Source: Hyaloperonospora brassicae
Taxonomy: Eukaryota > Oomycota > Peronosporomycetes > Peronosporales > Peronosporaceae
Direction of reading: 5' to 3'
NCBI GenBank assembly: GCA_947650285.1
Contig: CANTFL010001465.1
Coordinates: 186,001-250,000 of the forward strand
DNA: 64,000 nt
Shown: in pieces, positions 9,638 to 21,111 of the stretch
How positions within the stretch are numbered: the stretch's first letter is position 1
How the letters are laid out: each line of letters begins with the position of its first letter
Notes under the pieces: model-generated
Seen by the model: the letters and a program-made list of their open reading frames with translations, nothing else
Database searches by the model: none
What the model was told of the DNA's origin: nothing
Made by a program: the position numbers and the translations under genes

Positions 9638-10351
9638 ATGGAAATGGACCGCATGGAGCTCCTCGAAGACGTGTACGTAGACGAGCTGATTGACGCGTTC
9701 GACGCCCCCGAAGTTAAACCTGCAGCACCTACGGGGCTTTCTGACGAGAGCCATAGACAGCACAGGCGCGCGCCGTTCAGACAACGGACACAGAGTGCCC
9801 TGGAGCTCCGCACGACGAGACCGAACCCTTTGCCGAGTCTGTACCCGGTGTTTGGCGAGTCGCGTGCGCTGAAGACTTTACCTGACGCTGCTGTCGGAGC
9901 TGCGACTGTACCGTGCGAGCCACACCAGCCGCGAGAAGCGACGAGTTTACTGGAACGTCAAGTGCCGCTGTCGAGGCAAACGTTCTGCGACAGTCAGGTG
10001 GTGACTGACGGAGCACTGCAGCGCGCGCGACAGCAGATCGAGCGCGAGATGCGTATGTATAAAGCTCGCCTCGACCACGTGGCCAAAGCTCTCGCAGGCG
10101 AAACAGCGCATCAGATCCGAGCGCGCAAACAGCGTGAGGAGGAGCAGTTGGCGCGTCGGGGAAAGCGCTGCGAAGCTGTGGAGACGCGGCTGCTTCACCA
10201 GCTCAACCGTCTGGAAGAAAGGAAGCAACGCAGGACTCGAACTTGTCTCACGGGACGCCATCGAGTCAGCCGGAGCTTGTCGCCAGGTACTGTCTGCACG
10301 AGTCGGGCGGAACATGGCGAGAGCGGTGCGAAAGAGACTGAAAGACTGTAA
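9638..10351 (+). CDS. Hypothetical protein with C-terminal coiled coil
   Basis: A 237-aa frame beginning at the ATG in MEMDRMELLEDVYVDELIDA. Residues about 130-210 are a charged helix (RARQQIEREMRMYKARLD.., RKQREEEQLARRGKR..) typical of a coiled coil; the remainder is low-complexity. No family recognised. A separate upstream frame from an ATG at 9420 (MTDRYHVRLGRVYVEMPV) could be a first exon joined through a short GTCAAT..CAG intron around 9568-9611, but that intron would be only 44 nt. It follows cyclin L in the same direction after 30-250 bp. Its end at 10351 lies 80 bp from the convergent aminopeptidase P stop. Confidence 0.5.
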   Translation: MEMDRMELLEDVYVDELIDAFDAPEVKPAAPTGLSDESHRQHRRAPFRQRTQSALELRTTRPNPLPSLYPVFGESRALKTLPDAAVGAATVPCEPHQPREATSLLERQVPLSRQTFCDSQVVTDGALQRARQQIEREMRMYKARLDHVAKALAGETAHQIRARKQREEEQLARRGKRCEAVETRLLHQLNRLEERKQRRTRTCLTGRHRVSRSLSPGTVCTSRAEHGESGAKETERL

Positions 10352-10430
10352 CTGTGTTCGAAGCGCGTGGAAGACATACCTTCACACAGCTTCGTGGCTG
10401 CAATGGACCACAACGTCGAGCCGATTGAGG

Positions 10431-12745
10431 CTACTGCGGCAGGGGCTTTGTCTCTCGCGCAAGATACGCGCAAGCTTCCGGGTCATCCTCCAGCAGCGGC
10501 TGCAGCTTGTCGTGCACGTCCTTGTGGTACGCGTTTAACCACTGCACTTCCTCAGGCGTAAGCAGACTCGCGTCAATAAGCTTCCGTTGAATGGGCACCA
10601 TAGTGAGGGTTTCAAACGCGCAAAAGTCGCGGTTGAGAGGGCTCTTGATCTGAGGCGCCTGGTTCGTTCACCCGAAGCGACAGAGAACAAGCGGTAAGTA
10701 GCGCACTCCAGAAGTGCAAGCCAACGGGCAAAGATGCACCGCTACTGCGACTCACCTTCTGTGCAACCATGATGCTTTCGATTCGGATGCCAAACTTGCC
10801 GTCTTCGTAGTAGCCAGGTTCGTTGCTCAGAATCATGCCGTCTTGAATCTTCAGGCCGTTTGGGTTCAAGCGGAAGGACATCAGCTGCAGAATCGCATGA
10901 CACATACTCATGTCAGTAGGTCATCAACTAGCGCGAACAGAGACGCTGGTCACTTACCACACCCTTTTCGTGTACGTTAAGAAACGCACCGACACCATGA
11001 CCCGTTCCATGGCGATAGTCCAGACCAGCCTTCCACAAAGGCGCACGCGCAATAGCATCAAGCCGAACGCCTTCAATCTTGTTAGGAAAGACAGTGTTTG
11101 CGAGGGCAATGTGTGCTTTCAACACGGAAGTAAAGCACGATCTTTCGTAGGAGGTAGGCTCTCCGAAGTGCAGCGTTCGAGTGACATCCGTCGTGCCATC
11201 CAAGTACTGAGCGCCTGAGTCATTCAGGTACATGGCAGACACCGACATTTTGGCACAATGTCCACGCTTCGGCGAATAGTGAATAATGGATCCGTTTGCC
11301 CCGATCGACGAAATGGTGTCAAAGCTCAGCGACACATAGTCTTTCACTTGCTGTCGGAGCTTTTCCTGCTTGTCCGCCACGAGCACTTCATCCCATTGGT
11401 CTTCGTGACCAGCATCCATCTCTTTCTCGAGCCAGCTGAAGTACTTGACAAGCGCAGCACCGTCACGAAGATGGGCCTGACGCATGCCCTCGATTTCTGC
11501 TGCATTCTTGATCGCTTTTTTAGCCATGACGACCGACGTGCTCTCTTTTCGGTTCGCAGCAGGAATCGCTAGGAATACAGCGACGTTGCATTGGGCAGGG
11601 TCGACGAGCACTATTGCGTCCTTGTTTGTAGACGTGAAAGCCGCGATTTCCTTCAGCATACTCGAGTACGGCTTGCAAGTGATCCCACTTGGTTCTAAAT
11701 GTTGACCCACCTCGTCTTGGTTGGACGCATCTAGATACAGAGTTGCCGAGTCAGCAGTCACGACGGCGTACGACGTTCTGGGCCAAAGGCAAGCACCACA
11801 TTCGCGCACGTTAGAAACTGCAATGTCAGTGGAACGAAGCGGAAGGGCAGTTACCACTCACACGACTGGATTGAACTCGACGTCGTTGCCTCGAATGTTA
11901 AACAGCCACGCAATGTCATCCAGTGCAGTGAGGACGACTGCATCTGCTCCTTTTTCCTTGATGGCTTCACGAAGACTCGTCAACTTGTCAACAACGGATC
12001 TTCCAGTGTACTTCTCCGATAGAAAAGTGACCTGCGAGGGTAAAACAGCCGGACGGTCCTTCCATATGCGATCTAACAGGTTCTCCGCCTCATGCAAAGC
12101 CACCAGCTCAATCTTCGTTTCCTTTAGGGCCTTGGCAAGCGTGCTGGAACACCACCAGTCAGTCAGTCACCGAGTGCATCAACTTCGCTGCGTTAATCTG
12201 CAGCTTCTTACCGAGCTGCGATCACCGAAGTTAAATACGGGTCAATCGCCAAACAGCTGCCGTCAGATAGACTGGTTTTTGCCCATTGCTGTCAACGACG
12301 TCAAAGAAGAGCACGCAAATAATCAAGCACATGACAACACGAAGTACACAAAAAAGGTGACCGAAGGACCAAATTTTAGTCCCACCTCCATCGTCGGCAC
12401 GCCAGGCTCCTCGGACTTCATGAGCGTCCAGTCCTCGCTGAGCTCCTGCTCCGCCTGCAAAAAGTAGCGGCCGTCCGTCCACATGAGCGCTTCGTCCAGC
12501 GTGACCAAAGCGGTGCCGCTTGAGCCTGTGAAGCCCGTGAGGAACTCGCGGCGCTTGTGCGCGTCCCCGACGTACTCGCTCTGATGGGCGTCGGCCGTGT
12601 CCACGACGAACGCCTGCAGCGACCGCATCGTCGGCTCTACCGCCTCCTTCTCTATTTTACCCAAACAGTGCCGCAGGGGGAGTAGACGCACGTTTGGGCG
12701 GCCCATGAGCGCGCGCAGCTCGCGCAACTTGTCGGCTGCCAGCAT
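10431..12745 (-). CDS. Xaa-Pro aminopeptidase P (M24B metallopeptidase)
   Basis: Six exons: 12745-12386, 12288-12212, 12143-11862, 11777-10958, 10884-10756, 10658-10431 (631 aa). All phases agree. The enzyme removes N-terminal residues preceding proline, normally in the cytosol. The N-terminal creatinase domains include FLTGFTGSSGTALVT and WTDGRYFLQAE. The catalytic pita-bread domain has the metal ligands: Asp in LNDSGAQYLDGTTDVTRT, His in YRHGTGHGVGAFLNVHE, and Glu in ILSNEPGYYEDG and GIRIES. The C-terminal tail LTPEEVQWLNAYHKDV is typical of eukaryotic APP1. Exon 1 uses a slightly unusual donor (GTGGGA), but the joint gives EPGVPTMEQWAK, as expected for the family. Length is normal. Confidence 0.92.
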
Positions 12746-12850
12746 AGTCGAAGACGAGTGACAATCACGGCCTCTTCAGGAGTGGATCCACTTTGTGATA
12801 CACTATAAATAGGTCGTGCTCTTTTCTCCTCAAATTACTGGGACCAAATT

Positions 12851-14780
12851 CTACGACATCGTGCAAGAGGTCTTCGAGTGGTCTCGAGGCGTCAGGATCT
12901 GGTCTTTCGCCTGCGGGTACGGCATCGTCTCTGGCTCGTGCTCGACGCTCCAGCCTGTGCGCAGCGCAATCTCCTCTGCTAGTACTCTAGCAATCTTGAC
13001 GTGGCCACTGACGGCGAAGTGCATCATGGACGCGTAGTCTTCTTTTCCAAGACCGGCGTCTACCTATGAGCAGCACGCCAGTGGTGTACTGCGTCAGCAA
13101 GCAAACGAGCTACTGAAAGAAGAGAACTGCATGCTCACCTTGATGAAAGTGTAGTGCATCTTGTCGTCGTGCTTGCTGACCTTCGAAATCGCCACCTTAA
13201 CGATCTCTTGCAGCTGCAGTGACACAAACTTGCGGTTCGTCTCCGAGTCTTCCGAGCTTATACAGCCCTCGTCGTACACCACGCAGAAGATGTGGGCGTC
13301 CGGACGGTCTACACAGTACACGATGAGAATCCGTTAGCGACCGTGCCGCATGGATCCACGCATTCGCAAGCAGTACCACGTACAGGAGCGCACTTCCAGT
13401 AGAAACGTCGCGTAGCCTGTGATGATGTCGGTCTCCGCTGACGCCGGTGGGGACAAGTCGTTGATGCCGAGGTTGACCACGACAACGTCAGGTACCCAGC
13501 TGGACATATCCCAGTCGCCCTGACGCGATGCAAGTGTGTTTTTCCACAAGGCCGGCATGTTAGGTCCCCAGTCGGCAGAGTTGCTGTGTACACCCTTGCT
13601 TTACAGAACAAGCGACAGCACTTGCATGAGAGACAAAGCTGCTTCAACTCAAATCACCAAAGAACTTACCCGCTCCAGGCCAGCACATGCTCTTCCGCGC
13701 CAAACATGCGCGCCGTCACACATGCGTAGCTGTTGTAGACGTTCTCCATACGGCCTTTCATTCCGAACAAATTCTTGGCGCTGCTAGCTTTACCTTCGTT
13801 GCCAAAGCCACAGGTGTCTGAGTCTCCAATGAACTCCATTTTACGCACAGGATGCGACTCGAGTTGGTCCACGGGAAAGACCTCGGCATCTTCCTCGACG
13901 ATGAATCCGTAGAACGTGCAGATCTACAAGCACCGAGACAAAAGTCCATACGTGTGAAAAGAACAGCAGCAAACGTCACATTCCATCACACGACTCCACG
14001 ACCGACCACACCTTGAACGTTGACATGGCGCCTCGCATCTGCGGCTCCGTGCGCTTGCAAATTCGAATCGTGTACTTCTGCTTCGTATCCAGCCCCGTTG
14101 CCACTGCACAACGCTTCTATCAGCAACCACTTTGCAGCAAAACGACCACACAAACACAGCGTTCCCTCACCGTCGCAGCTTGTCGCACTGAGTGACGCGC
14201 GAAGGATGCAGCGCAGCTCATTGTTGACGAAGACGTTGAAGTAGTTGCCTGCATGTCAACAAAAGTGACGCTCGTCAAGCACACCACAGCCAACTAACTG
14301 CCAGCCGATCGACTCAGCACGAAGGAAAGCAGTGGACTCCAATCGGACAGCTGCCACCGGATCGTCGGACAAATGGGTTCAGTGCGTGGCATCTCCGAAC
14401 CGAACACTTGTCGACGTCGACTTCAACGAAATCCTTTGTCCGGTGCGGATCAACGGACCGGCGGCCAAGCGCGTTCCGACGCCACCAAACTCAAGCACTT
14501 GTGATGACGCACCGTCTCCTTTGAGTCGGATCGCCACGCGACTCGTGCCGTGGACCGAAACCGCAAAAGCCACCGCGGGCCAGTCAAACTGCACCGTATT
14601 GATCTTCGTCTTGCGCGCACACTGCGCCCCGTGGTGCAGCAGGCGGCCCGTGTACTTGATGCGGTCGTACGCGCAGGCCGGTACGAAGCGGCAGCCGCGG
14701 TCCACTGTCTCCTCGCGCTCCTCGCCGTCCACAGACGTCGCACGGGAGACAGCGACGACAACACGCGTGTCGTCGGTCAT
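12851..14780 (-). CDS. SGNH-hydrolase, carbohydrate esterase family 2 (CE2)-like
   Basis: Seven exons: 14780-14513, 14248-14171, 14103-14012, 13923-13670, 13598-13384, 13308-13139, 13063-12851 (429 aa); phases agree throughout. The N-terminal jelly-roll part includes YTGRLLHH, VQFDWPAVAFAVSV and GNYFNVFVNNEL, then YTIRICKRTEP as in CE2 acetyl-esterases. The SGNH domain has the nucleophile motif EFIGDSDTCGFG, the GxND block VVVNLGINDLS and a late His (MMHFAVSGHVKIA). CE2 enzymes deacetylate polysaccharides such as xylan or mannan. No signal peptide is evident from the ATG at 14780; an in-frame ATG at 14930 would add 50 Arg-rich residues. The first intron (14249-14512) is long for this window. 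Confidence 0.8.
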
Positions 14781-14964
14781 ACTCGCGCGCGAGCGGAAGC
14801 TGAGCAGTTGGGCCAGCGCCGCAAGCGGTGAGCTGTTCTCGTCCCGGCTACTCCCGCTATCCAGTCGAGTCACGCGGCGACGAGCGCGCCAGCGTCCGCG
14901 AGACGACAAAGGCGGCGGCTCCTCTTGCATGTAATCCGTCGCCCCGGGGGAAAAAGGGCGATCG

Positions 14965-14996
<32 letters not shown>

Positions 14997-15215
14997 TAAT
15001 ATATCGTGCAAAGGAGTACCGTGTGTACCGGTGTTGTGGCGCCTTCGAGCCGCTCGGCTTTGCGGCTATTGAAGTCGGTCAAGTGACTGACTGACTGATT
15101 GATTGATTGATTGACACATTGACTGACTGACTGGTTGTTGACAGACTCAATAACTTACTCACTCACCGACTGATTAGTGATCGATCGATCGATCGATCAA
15201 TCGCTCGCTCGCTCG
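14965..15215. repeat. Microsatellites: (AT)n-(GT)n, (GACT/GATT)n and (GATC)n
   Basis: An (AT)11 run passes into (GT)5 at 14965-14996, just upstream of the CE2 esterase gene. Tetranucleotide tracts follow: GACT/GATT units at about 15082-15135 and GATC then GCTC units at about 15178-15215. They are likely to be polymorphic and may sit in the esterase promoter or leader. Confidence 0.85.
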
Positions 15216-17260
15216 CATGAGGGCGTGAGTGAGTGCGAGTGGTCTTCGGCGTACGTTTGTTTGACTCGCATCTGCGCGATTCCACTGGCAGGTTCTTGTG
15301 AAAGGGAGTGCGTATGTGATTGACTGAGTGATTGCACGTGCACATAAAAACTGAGGACATCCGACGCTTCGAACGTCTGCGTGAGAGGAAGCTGCGGCCA
15401 TGACGAAAACCGGCAAAGGTGAGGAGACTGCCGCTTCTTTGCGCCGACTGAAGACGATGTGGTCAGCGAGGACGAGTTGTGCCTCGCGGGGGGGGACGGA
15501 CGACGTGAGAGCGCGGGATGAATCCAGTAGTAGCCAGCACCGACGACGTCCACCTGTTGGTGCACAATCTCTGTGGACTGCGACGGTGGCATTCGAGGAC
15601 GCGATGGACGCGTGTGTTTGAGGTCAGCGCGGCCGATGGAAAAGGCTCACGTACTTGTCGCGAGAGGAGTTGCAGTGTGCGCCGTGCTGGTGTGAAAAAA
15701 AACTGTAGTAGTCAATCGATAAACGCGTTTTGAACGTTCTGTCTGGCCGTAAAAGCGCTGGAACGGTGGTTGCGAAACGTTTCGTACTGCTGTTTGAACG
15801 CCGTTACGCTTGCGATAAAGCACGCGCCTCAGACAAGCAGTCCTTCCCAGAGATCTGTGTCAATCTTTCGATTCGAACCTTATCGCGCCGGCCTTCGCAG
15901 TATCTCAACACAAAAATAATCACAGCCAACTAACTTGTCGTGTTGACACGGCAGCGGTAAACGAATCCTTGTGCGAAGACCGCGATCTTGGACGCGAGGC
16001 CAAAAGTAGTCACATCTCTGGGGTATAGCCCTGTTACAGACCTTTGGCGTGCGAGCTTACATTAGTTCCGCTTAGTCTTCTAACACGACGGATCATACTA
16101 CCCGTTTGCTTCGATCGAGTCCCGGTCTGTCACTGTTACAGCACGACCTTTTGTTCTCTTCTAGCAACTGAAGACGTGGTCGTGGTCGTGGTGATGGTGG
16201 TGACCATGTCGGGCCTTTGTCTTGCTTTCATGATCGCGATACACGTAGGCCTACGCTTGTTATTCAGGTTGCGGACTGGAGAATTGATGACGTGGCCACG
16301 TGATTGTTCTTTGCTCAAATGTCGAGTAGCGCTGGGTCAACAATTGCGAAGCAAGTTACACTGATTAAGCTCATCGAAAGATGTCGACCGCAGCTCGAAA
16401 TGAGTCGACAGGAGCTCGAAATGATTCGTGGCAAAGCGTCGTAAAAAAAGAGCTGCTGTCCGCCACGTGGAGCGGATACCCGTCTCTATCTGCTACAAAC
16501 GGACGACTCGAATATCTGCTGCTGCTGTCCCTTACGCGAACAGTGCTGTCGCTTGATAGCAGCACTGCAGTGACTTCTTGTCTCGCATGACTGTCCCTTA
16601 CGCGAACAGTGCTGTCGCTCGATAGCAGCACTGCAGTGACTTCTTGTCTCGCATGACTGTCCTATCACCCTACGTCTCATCTCATGAAAACAAACTTGAA
16701 CGGGGGGAAGAGGGGTTCGAACATCGTTAGCTTTGTGCACATTCGTGGGCCTTACATGCGCACGAAGCAGTAGTACAATTCGTCTCGCTCGGGTGTTCAT
16801 GTGCGCAGACGAAAGAGCTGCAAGACCAATGGACAGCCGTGGAATCGCTGAGGACGTCTGCGCAGAAAGCGGCCCGCGCGTAAACAACGGGACAAGAATG
16901 ACAGCGACAGTACCGATTGATTGCACCGGTCATCTGCGCTTCTTCCACAGACGCGTTGCACAACGACTGCATCACACGCTGGCAGCTCGTTCGTCAAGCA
17001 GTTCAATTCCTACCCCTGTCCCCCTCTTCTTTGTCAAGACACAATCATCGATTGAGATGGACAACGACGCACAACACACGTGCCGCGCGTCCGTCAGAGA
17101 GAAGGAACAAATGACAAGGTATTCATTCAAACTCCCTCCCTCGATGTGCGGAATATATCTGTCTATGTCAAACAACCTTGCCATTTCTCACAAAAAGTCA
17201 GAGCCTTCTTGAGCTTGCACTCTTATCGAGTCGGTCCACCACGTCAGACGAGCCAGTCGC
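15216..17260. other. Gene-free interval with short tandem duplications
   Basis: No supported gene in 2 kb. There is a 21-bp unit (TCGACMGSAGCTCGAAATGA type) twice at about 16383-16424 and a 66-bp tandem duplication at 16525-16656. A (GTGGTC)-rich stretch occurs at about 16173-16206. Small open frames here have no family similarity and no consistent splice sites. Confidence 0.5.
16525..16656. repeat. 66-bp tandem duplication (two copies, one visible difference)
   Basis: CTGTCCCTTACGCGAACAGT starts each unit at 16525 and 16591. The copies differ at one visible base (CGCTTGAT versus CGCTCGAT). Each unit contains an inverted pair CAGTGCT..AGCACTG, so each can fold on itself. Confidence 0.9.
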
Positions 17261-18196
17261 TTACTGGATGAGCTTCTTGAACTCGTCGTACAGCACCAGG
17301 ACGATGGCACCGCCCGTGCCACGCAGGATGTTGGAGCCCGCGCCCTTGAAGAACGCGCCCGAGCCCTCGTTCTTGGCAATCTTCACGGCACAGTCCATCG
17401 TGGACGTGTACAGAATGTCCTTGCGACCCGCCTGCATCATCATGCGACGACGCACCGTGTCAAAGGGGTACGAGATCATACCGGCCAGCGACGTGACCGT
17501 CTGGGCGACCATCCACTTTTGCCACACGGGGGCGTTCTTAGGGTCCTTGAGCGCCACGTCGCGGAGCGTGTCGTAGCCACCAAAGAACGCGGCACGGTAC
17601 ACAATGATACCGCCGACCGAGACGCCAAAGCCGCGGTACAGACCCGAGAGGCCGTCCGACTTGTAAATCGTCGTGAGGCAGTTGGCCAAACCCGTGTACT
17701 GGCGGGACTTGCCCTTGCCCACGTCCGCGCCGAGACGCGTACGCGCAAAGTCCAGTGGGTACACAAACAGCAGCGACGTGGCGCCAGCCGCCCCGCCCGA
17801 GGCCAAGTTGCCCATGAAGAAGCGCCAGAACTGGTCCTTGCTCACACCGTCCATAAACAGCTTCTTGAACTTGTCCTTGAACGCAAAGTTGAGCGCTTGC
17901 GTGGGGAAGTAGCGGATCACGTTGGCCAAGTTGCCGCGCCATAGCGAGTTCACGCCCTGCTCCTTCGACACGCGCACAAAGCAGTCGACAATGCCCTTGT
18001 ACTGGTCCTCCGGCTTGATCTGCGTCGACGCGGCCTGCACTTGCAGCAGCAGCTTCACGCGCTCGATGGGCGCGACGACCGTCTTGGAGATGCCGCCCGC
18101 GACGCCGCCCGCGGCCAAGTCCAGCAGGAACGACGTCACGCCGCTCTTCTTCTGCTCCGACGTGGCGACCGGCTTGTACGTGGAAAGGACACTCAT
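17261..18196 (-). CDS. ANT: Mitochondrial ADP/ATP carrier (adenine nucleotide translocase)
   Basis: A 311-aa intronless protein with the three-repeat mitochondrial carrier structure (six membrane helices). Each repeat has the PX[DE]XX[KR] motif: PIERVK near residue 43, PLDFAR near 145 and PFDTVR near 240. The last runs into RRRMMM, the signature specific to ADP/ATP carriers. It exchanges cytosolic ADP for matrix ATP across the inner membrane. The start [10 protein letters not shown] at 18196 was chosen because the frame stays open further upstream but loses all similarity. The very GC-rich sequence is typical of highly expressed oomycete genes. Confidence 0.96.
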   Translation of the reverse strand: MSVLSTYKPVATSEQKKSGVTSFLLDLAAGGVAGGISKTVVAPIERVKLLLQVQAASTQIKPEDQYKGIVDCFVRVSKEQGVNSLWRGNLANVIRYFPTQALNFAFKDKFKKLFMDGVSKDQFWRFFMGNLASGGAAGATSLLFVYPLDFARTRLGADVGKGKSRQYTGLANCLTTIYKSDGLSGLYRGFGVSVGGIIVYRAAFFGGYDTLRDVALKDPKNAPVWQKWMVAQTVTSLAGMISYPFDTVRRRMMMQAGRKDILYTSTMDCAVKIAKNEGSGAFFKGAGSNILRGTGGAIVLVLYDEFKKLIQ

Positions 18197-20283
18197 CTGT
18201 GCGGCTGCTGTTTGTTGGAGGGGGAGAGGAGTGAGGGAGTCAAATGTCTTTGGCGATACGGAGGAAAAGCCCAAATGATCCTGAGGGGGCGGCGGCTGGG
18301 GGCTGGTTGGCTTCTCCACCACACAACTCGCCGACTTCGCACAGCCGCCAATCGGAGCGCCCGCGAGACCGCCTGGCGCACACCGATTGGACGAAACACA
18401 AAGACGCGCGAGGGAAAACGAGTGGCTCCCTCGCCTTAGCCTCGCGCGCGACTTGCCAATGAAAAAAGAGCGAACCCGCGCGGTCGACTGCGGCGTGTCG
18501 CACACGCGCGCGCCGGAGGAAAACAGCAGGGCGTACGTGTGCTTGTGGTCGCGATCGGTGCGAGGCGCACGACAGAACCAGACGCATTGGCTGACGAGTG
18601 CAACGCGCGCTGACTCTGGTCGTAAGATAAGGACAGGGTACGTCATTGACGTGCGTAGACACGTCAACAATAACGTGTTGTATCGTACACCCATAGGCGA
18701 TCGACAGGCGGATACGAGTACGAGAGACGCCACTAACTGATTCGCTGTGTGTCGTGTGCACGATGGCCTGCAGCGCAATGTGTGTTGTCTGGTCCCGGAA
18801 CCCCACCTCTTGGCTGACACGATGCGATGGCTACAATCGTCAAGCCACGTGGCTCAGTTCACAAGACGCTCGTGAACGTTCGCGTCTGTCACTTGTCGTC
18901 GCACGAACGCAACGCACTCAGCCCGATGAGCGCTATATGCAATGACGGTGGCTACATCCTGCGCGAGAAATCGTGCGAGGCTGTGCGTGACTGGTAGTCG
19001 GGCTTTGAATGTTGTCTGCGGTCACGGGCCTTCGCCACAGCCAGCGCGTTCCTTCCTGCAATGAGGTGAGGGTTTTTTTCGCCACACGTCGGCCACTGAA
19101 TGCGGTCAAGATCAAGGGTTGTGGCCAGACCCGCCGATGTGTCGATCGCTGTGGTAGAGGCACTGTGATAGCAAGTGCTCATGGCAGCACCAGGAAGCAT
19201 CACGAGAATGCCTCGGCACCAAACGTGTCGCGGAGGAAACTAGCGCCGTGAGGATGCGGCTGGCCAGACTGCTGTGCAGGACGCGACGACGATATGTGCC
19301 TCAAGGTTGCAAGCTGAGTAGCAAACAGCGACTTGAAGTAGCGGAAGTCGACGAGCTGTCAGTGCTTGCCCCAGCAAGCGTCACGCTGTGTCATTGATCT
19401 GATTGGAGTCCGTTGGTATTGTCAACGCGCTACCTTTGATTCATCGAGGGATTGCCTATATGTCAAAACGACCACAGCTGCGCTGATCAAGACGCAAGTG
19501 GGCGTGGGAATGCTGTGTTTGCCGTGTCCGTTTCCGACAGGCACAACGCGGACTGTCCACTCAGCAACGATGTTTCAGTCGTGGGCTTCATTGCTAATGT
19601 AGATTGTATGATTTGCTTGACTGCACACCTCAGTCGGCGCCCAAGCTGTGCAAGAAAGACGGTCACACGATGAAGATCAACGTTATCCTGTAGCCGCAAT
19701 AGCCAACAACTTCGATAAGCACGAGTTCACCGTGTGTGTTAGTAGGTCTGATCGGTTAAACCCTAACGATAAATTACTTCCTGTGTTTGCTAACAACTTC
19801 CATAAGTATAGTACGTCGATAAGGCTGACGGTAGAGACCTTATCGAACGGTCTCAGCCGTGCGTCCCCTAGGCTGAAGGTTGAGTGAGACCTTCAGCCTA
19901 CACGACGATCTGTGCTAGTCGAAGTTGTTAGCTAACACATGAAGTGTCTTGCAGTTGCGGTTTATCCGACCAGCTTGTACGGCCTTTGACGGTGGCAGGT
20001 GATGATAAATTGGTGGGTAACAAGTCAATGAACAAACAAAGTGCTCGGAAGAGTAGACAATGGGTACACAGAAGCTCCAGTAGCAGCAAACACTGTGTAC
20101 AGTATGCGCAATCAAAGAGACGCGACGCATCAGCATCTGATTCTCGTTTCATCCCGACTGATTCATCGTTCCCATCGCGCGCTTTCGCTCGCGTGGTTCC
20201 CATGCGGTAGTCATAACTGCGGAAGTCATTTCTAATCCATTTCGATCCACAATCACCATCGCAACGCACTTCGAGACGTGCAA
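18197..20283. other. Intergenic, no supported gene; contains a foldback element
   Basis: About 2.1 kb between the ADP/ATP carrier (leftward) and TRAPPC4 (rightward). Open frames are short and lack family similarity. The only structured item is the inverted-repeat element at 19786-19945. Confidence 0.5.
19786..19945. mobile_element. 160-bp foldback/MITE-like element with 25-bp inverted ends
   Basis: The left end ACTTCCTGTGTTTGCTAACA.. pairs with the reverse complement of the right end (ACTTCATGTGTTAGCTAACA..), with two mismatches in 25. Inside are two more hairpins: CGATAAGG..CCTTATCG (about 19816-19844) and TAGGCTGAAGGT..ACCTTCAGCCTA (about 19869-19901). A similar CCAACAACTTCGATAAGCAC occurs just upstream at 19703. 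No clear target duplication was found, so transposition is inferred from structure only. Confidence 0.5.
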
Positions 20284-21111
20284 ATGCTGCACTCGCTGTA
20301 CATCATCAACAAGGCCGGGGGCCTCATCTACCAGCAAGACCTGAGCCCCGCCGCACCGAAACTCAGCTCCAATGACCACCTGCGTCTAGGCTCCACCTTC
20401 CACAGTATGCACGCGATTGCAGCCTTGGCAGCGCCCACTGGCTCGGGCGGCATCGACAGTCTCGAGACGGGCACCTTCCGCCTGCAGTGTCTACAGACGC
20501 CCACGGGTATCAAGTTCTTCCTCACAGCAGCACTAGGGACGCCGGATCTCGACGTGACGCTTCGGACTGTTTATGAGCTCTACGTGGACTACGTGCTCAA
20601 GGTATACATACATACATACACACATACATACATACATACATACATACATACATACATACATACATACATACATACATACATACATACATACATACATACA
20701 TACATACATACATACATACATACATACATACATACATACATACATACATACATACATACATACATACATACATACATACATACATACATACATACATACA
20801 TACATACATACATACATACATACATACATACATACATACATACATACATACATACATACATTCATACATACATACATAATACGATTTGTCAACTGTACCT
20901 CCAGCCACGTGATGCGCTAAACCGAGGGAACGCCTGCTCACTAACGACTTGTCCATGTCGTGCGTAGAACCCGTTCTACGAGCTAGAGATGCCGATCCGC
21001 TGCAGTCTCTTCAACACCCGACTCACGAATTTCGTCGAGAAGTTCAATCTGGAGAGCGCCCGACGTCGCCCGTTCTCGAGCAGCAACGGTCCCGATGGCT
21101 TTTACTCGTAA
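20284..21111 (+). CDS. TRAPPC4: TRAPP complex subunit 4 (Trs23/synbindin)
   Basis: Two exons, 20284-20601 and 20968-21111, encode 153 aa; the junction is phase 0 (ATG VLK|NPFYELEMPIRC). It is a core longin-fold subunit of the TRAPP tether that activates Rab1/Ypt1 on ER-Golgi and autophagy membranes. The N-terminus LHSLYIINKAGGLIYQ, the middle SMHAIA..GSGGIDSLET..FRLQCLQTPTGIKF and the C-terminus NPFYELEMPIRCSLF match the Trs23 family. The PDZ-like insertion of animal TRAPPC4 is absent. The 366-nt intron is mostly a CATA microsatellite. The ATG at 20284 was chosen over an upstream GTG. Confidence 0.92.
20605..20879. repeat. (CATA)n microsatellite, about 68 copies, inside TRAPPC4 intron
   Basis: A nearly pure tetranucleotide tract begins three bases after the donor GTATAC. 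There are only small interruptions (CACACATA near 20620, CATTCATA near 20860). All frames stay open (Tyr-Ile-His-Thr on plus, Met-Tyr-Val-Cys on minus), which creates spurious long frames. Confidence 0.98.

Noticed and set aside
11721..12467. 248-codon plus-strand frame across aminopeptidase P
   Set aside because: Antisense to well-supported exons and their introns; composition is Ser/Thr/Arg-rich as expected for a reversed frame.
16675..16740. tRNA-like GGTTCGAAC motif at about 16709
   Set aside because: The flanking bases do not form a T-arm stem and no acceptor or anticodon arm can be drawn.
20533..20967. Several long frames of Tyr-Ile-His-Thr or Met-Tyr-Val-Cys repeats
   Set aside because: They are readings of the CATA intron microsatellite of TRAPPC4; a 4-bp repeat opens all frames.
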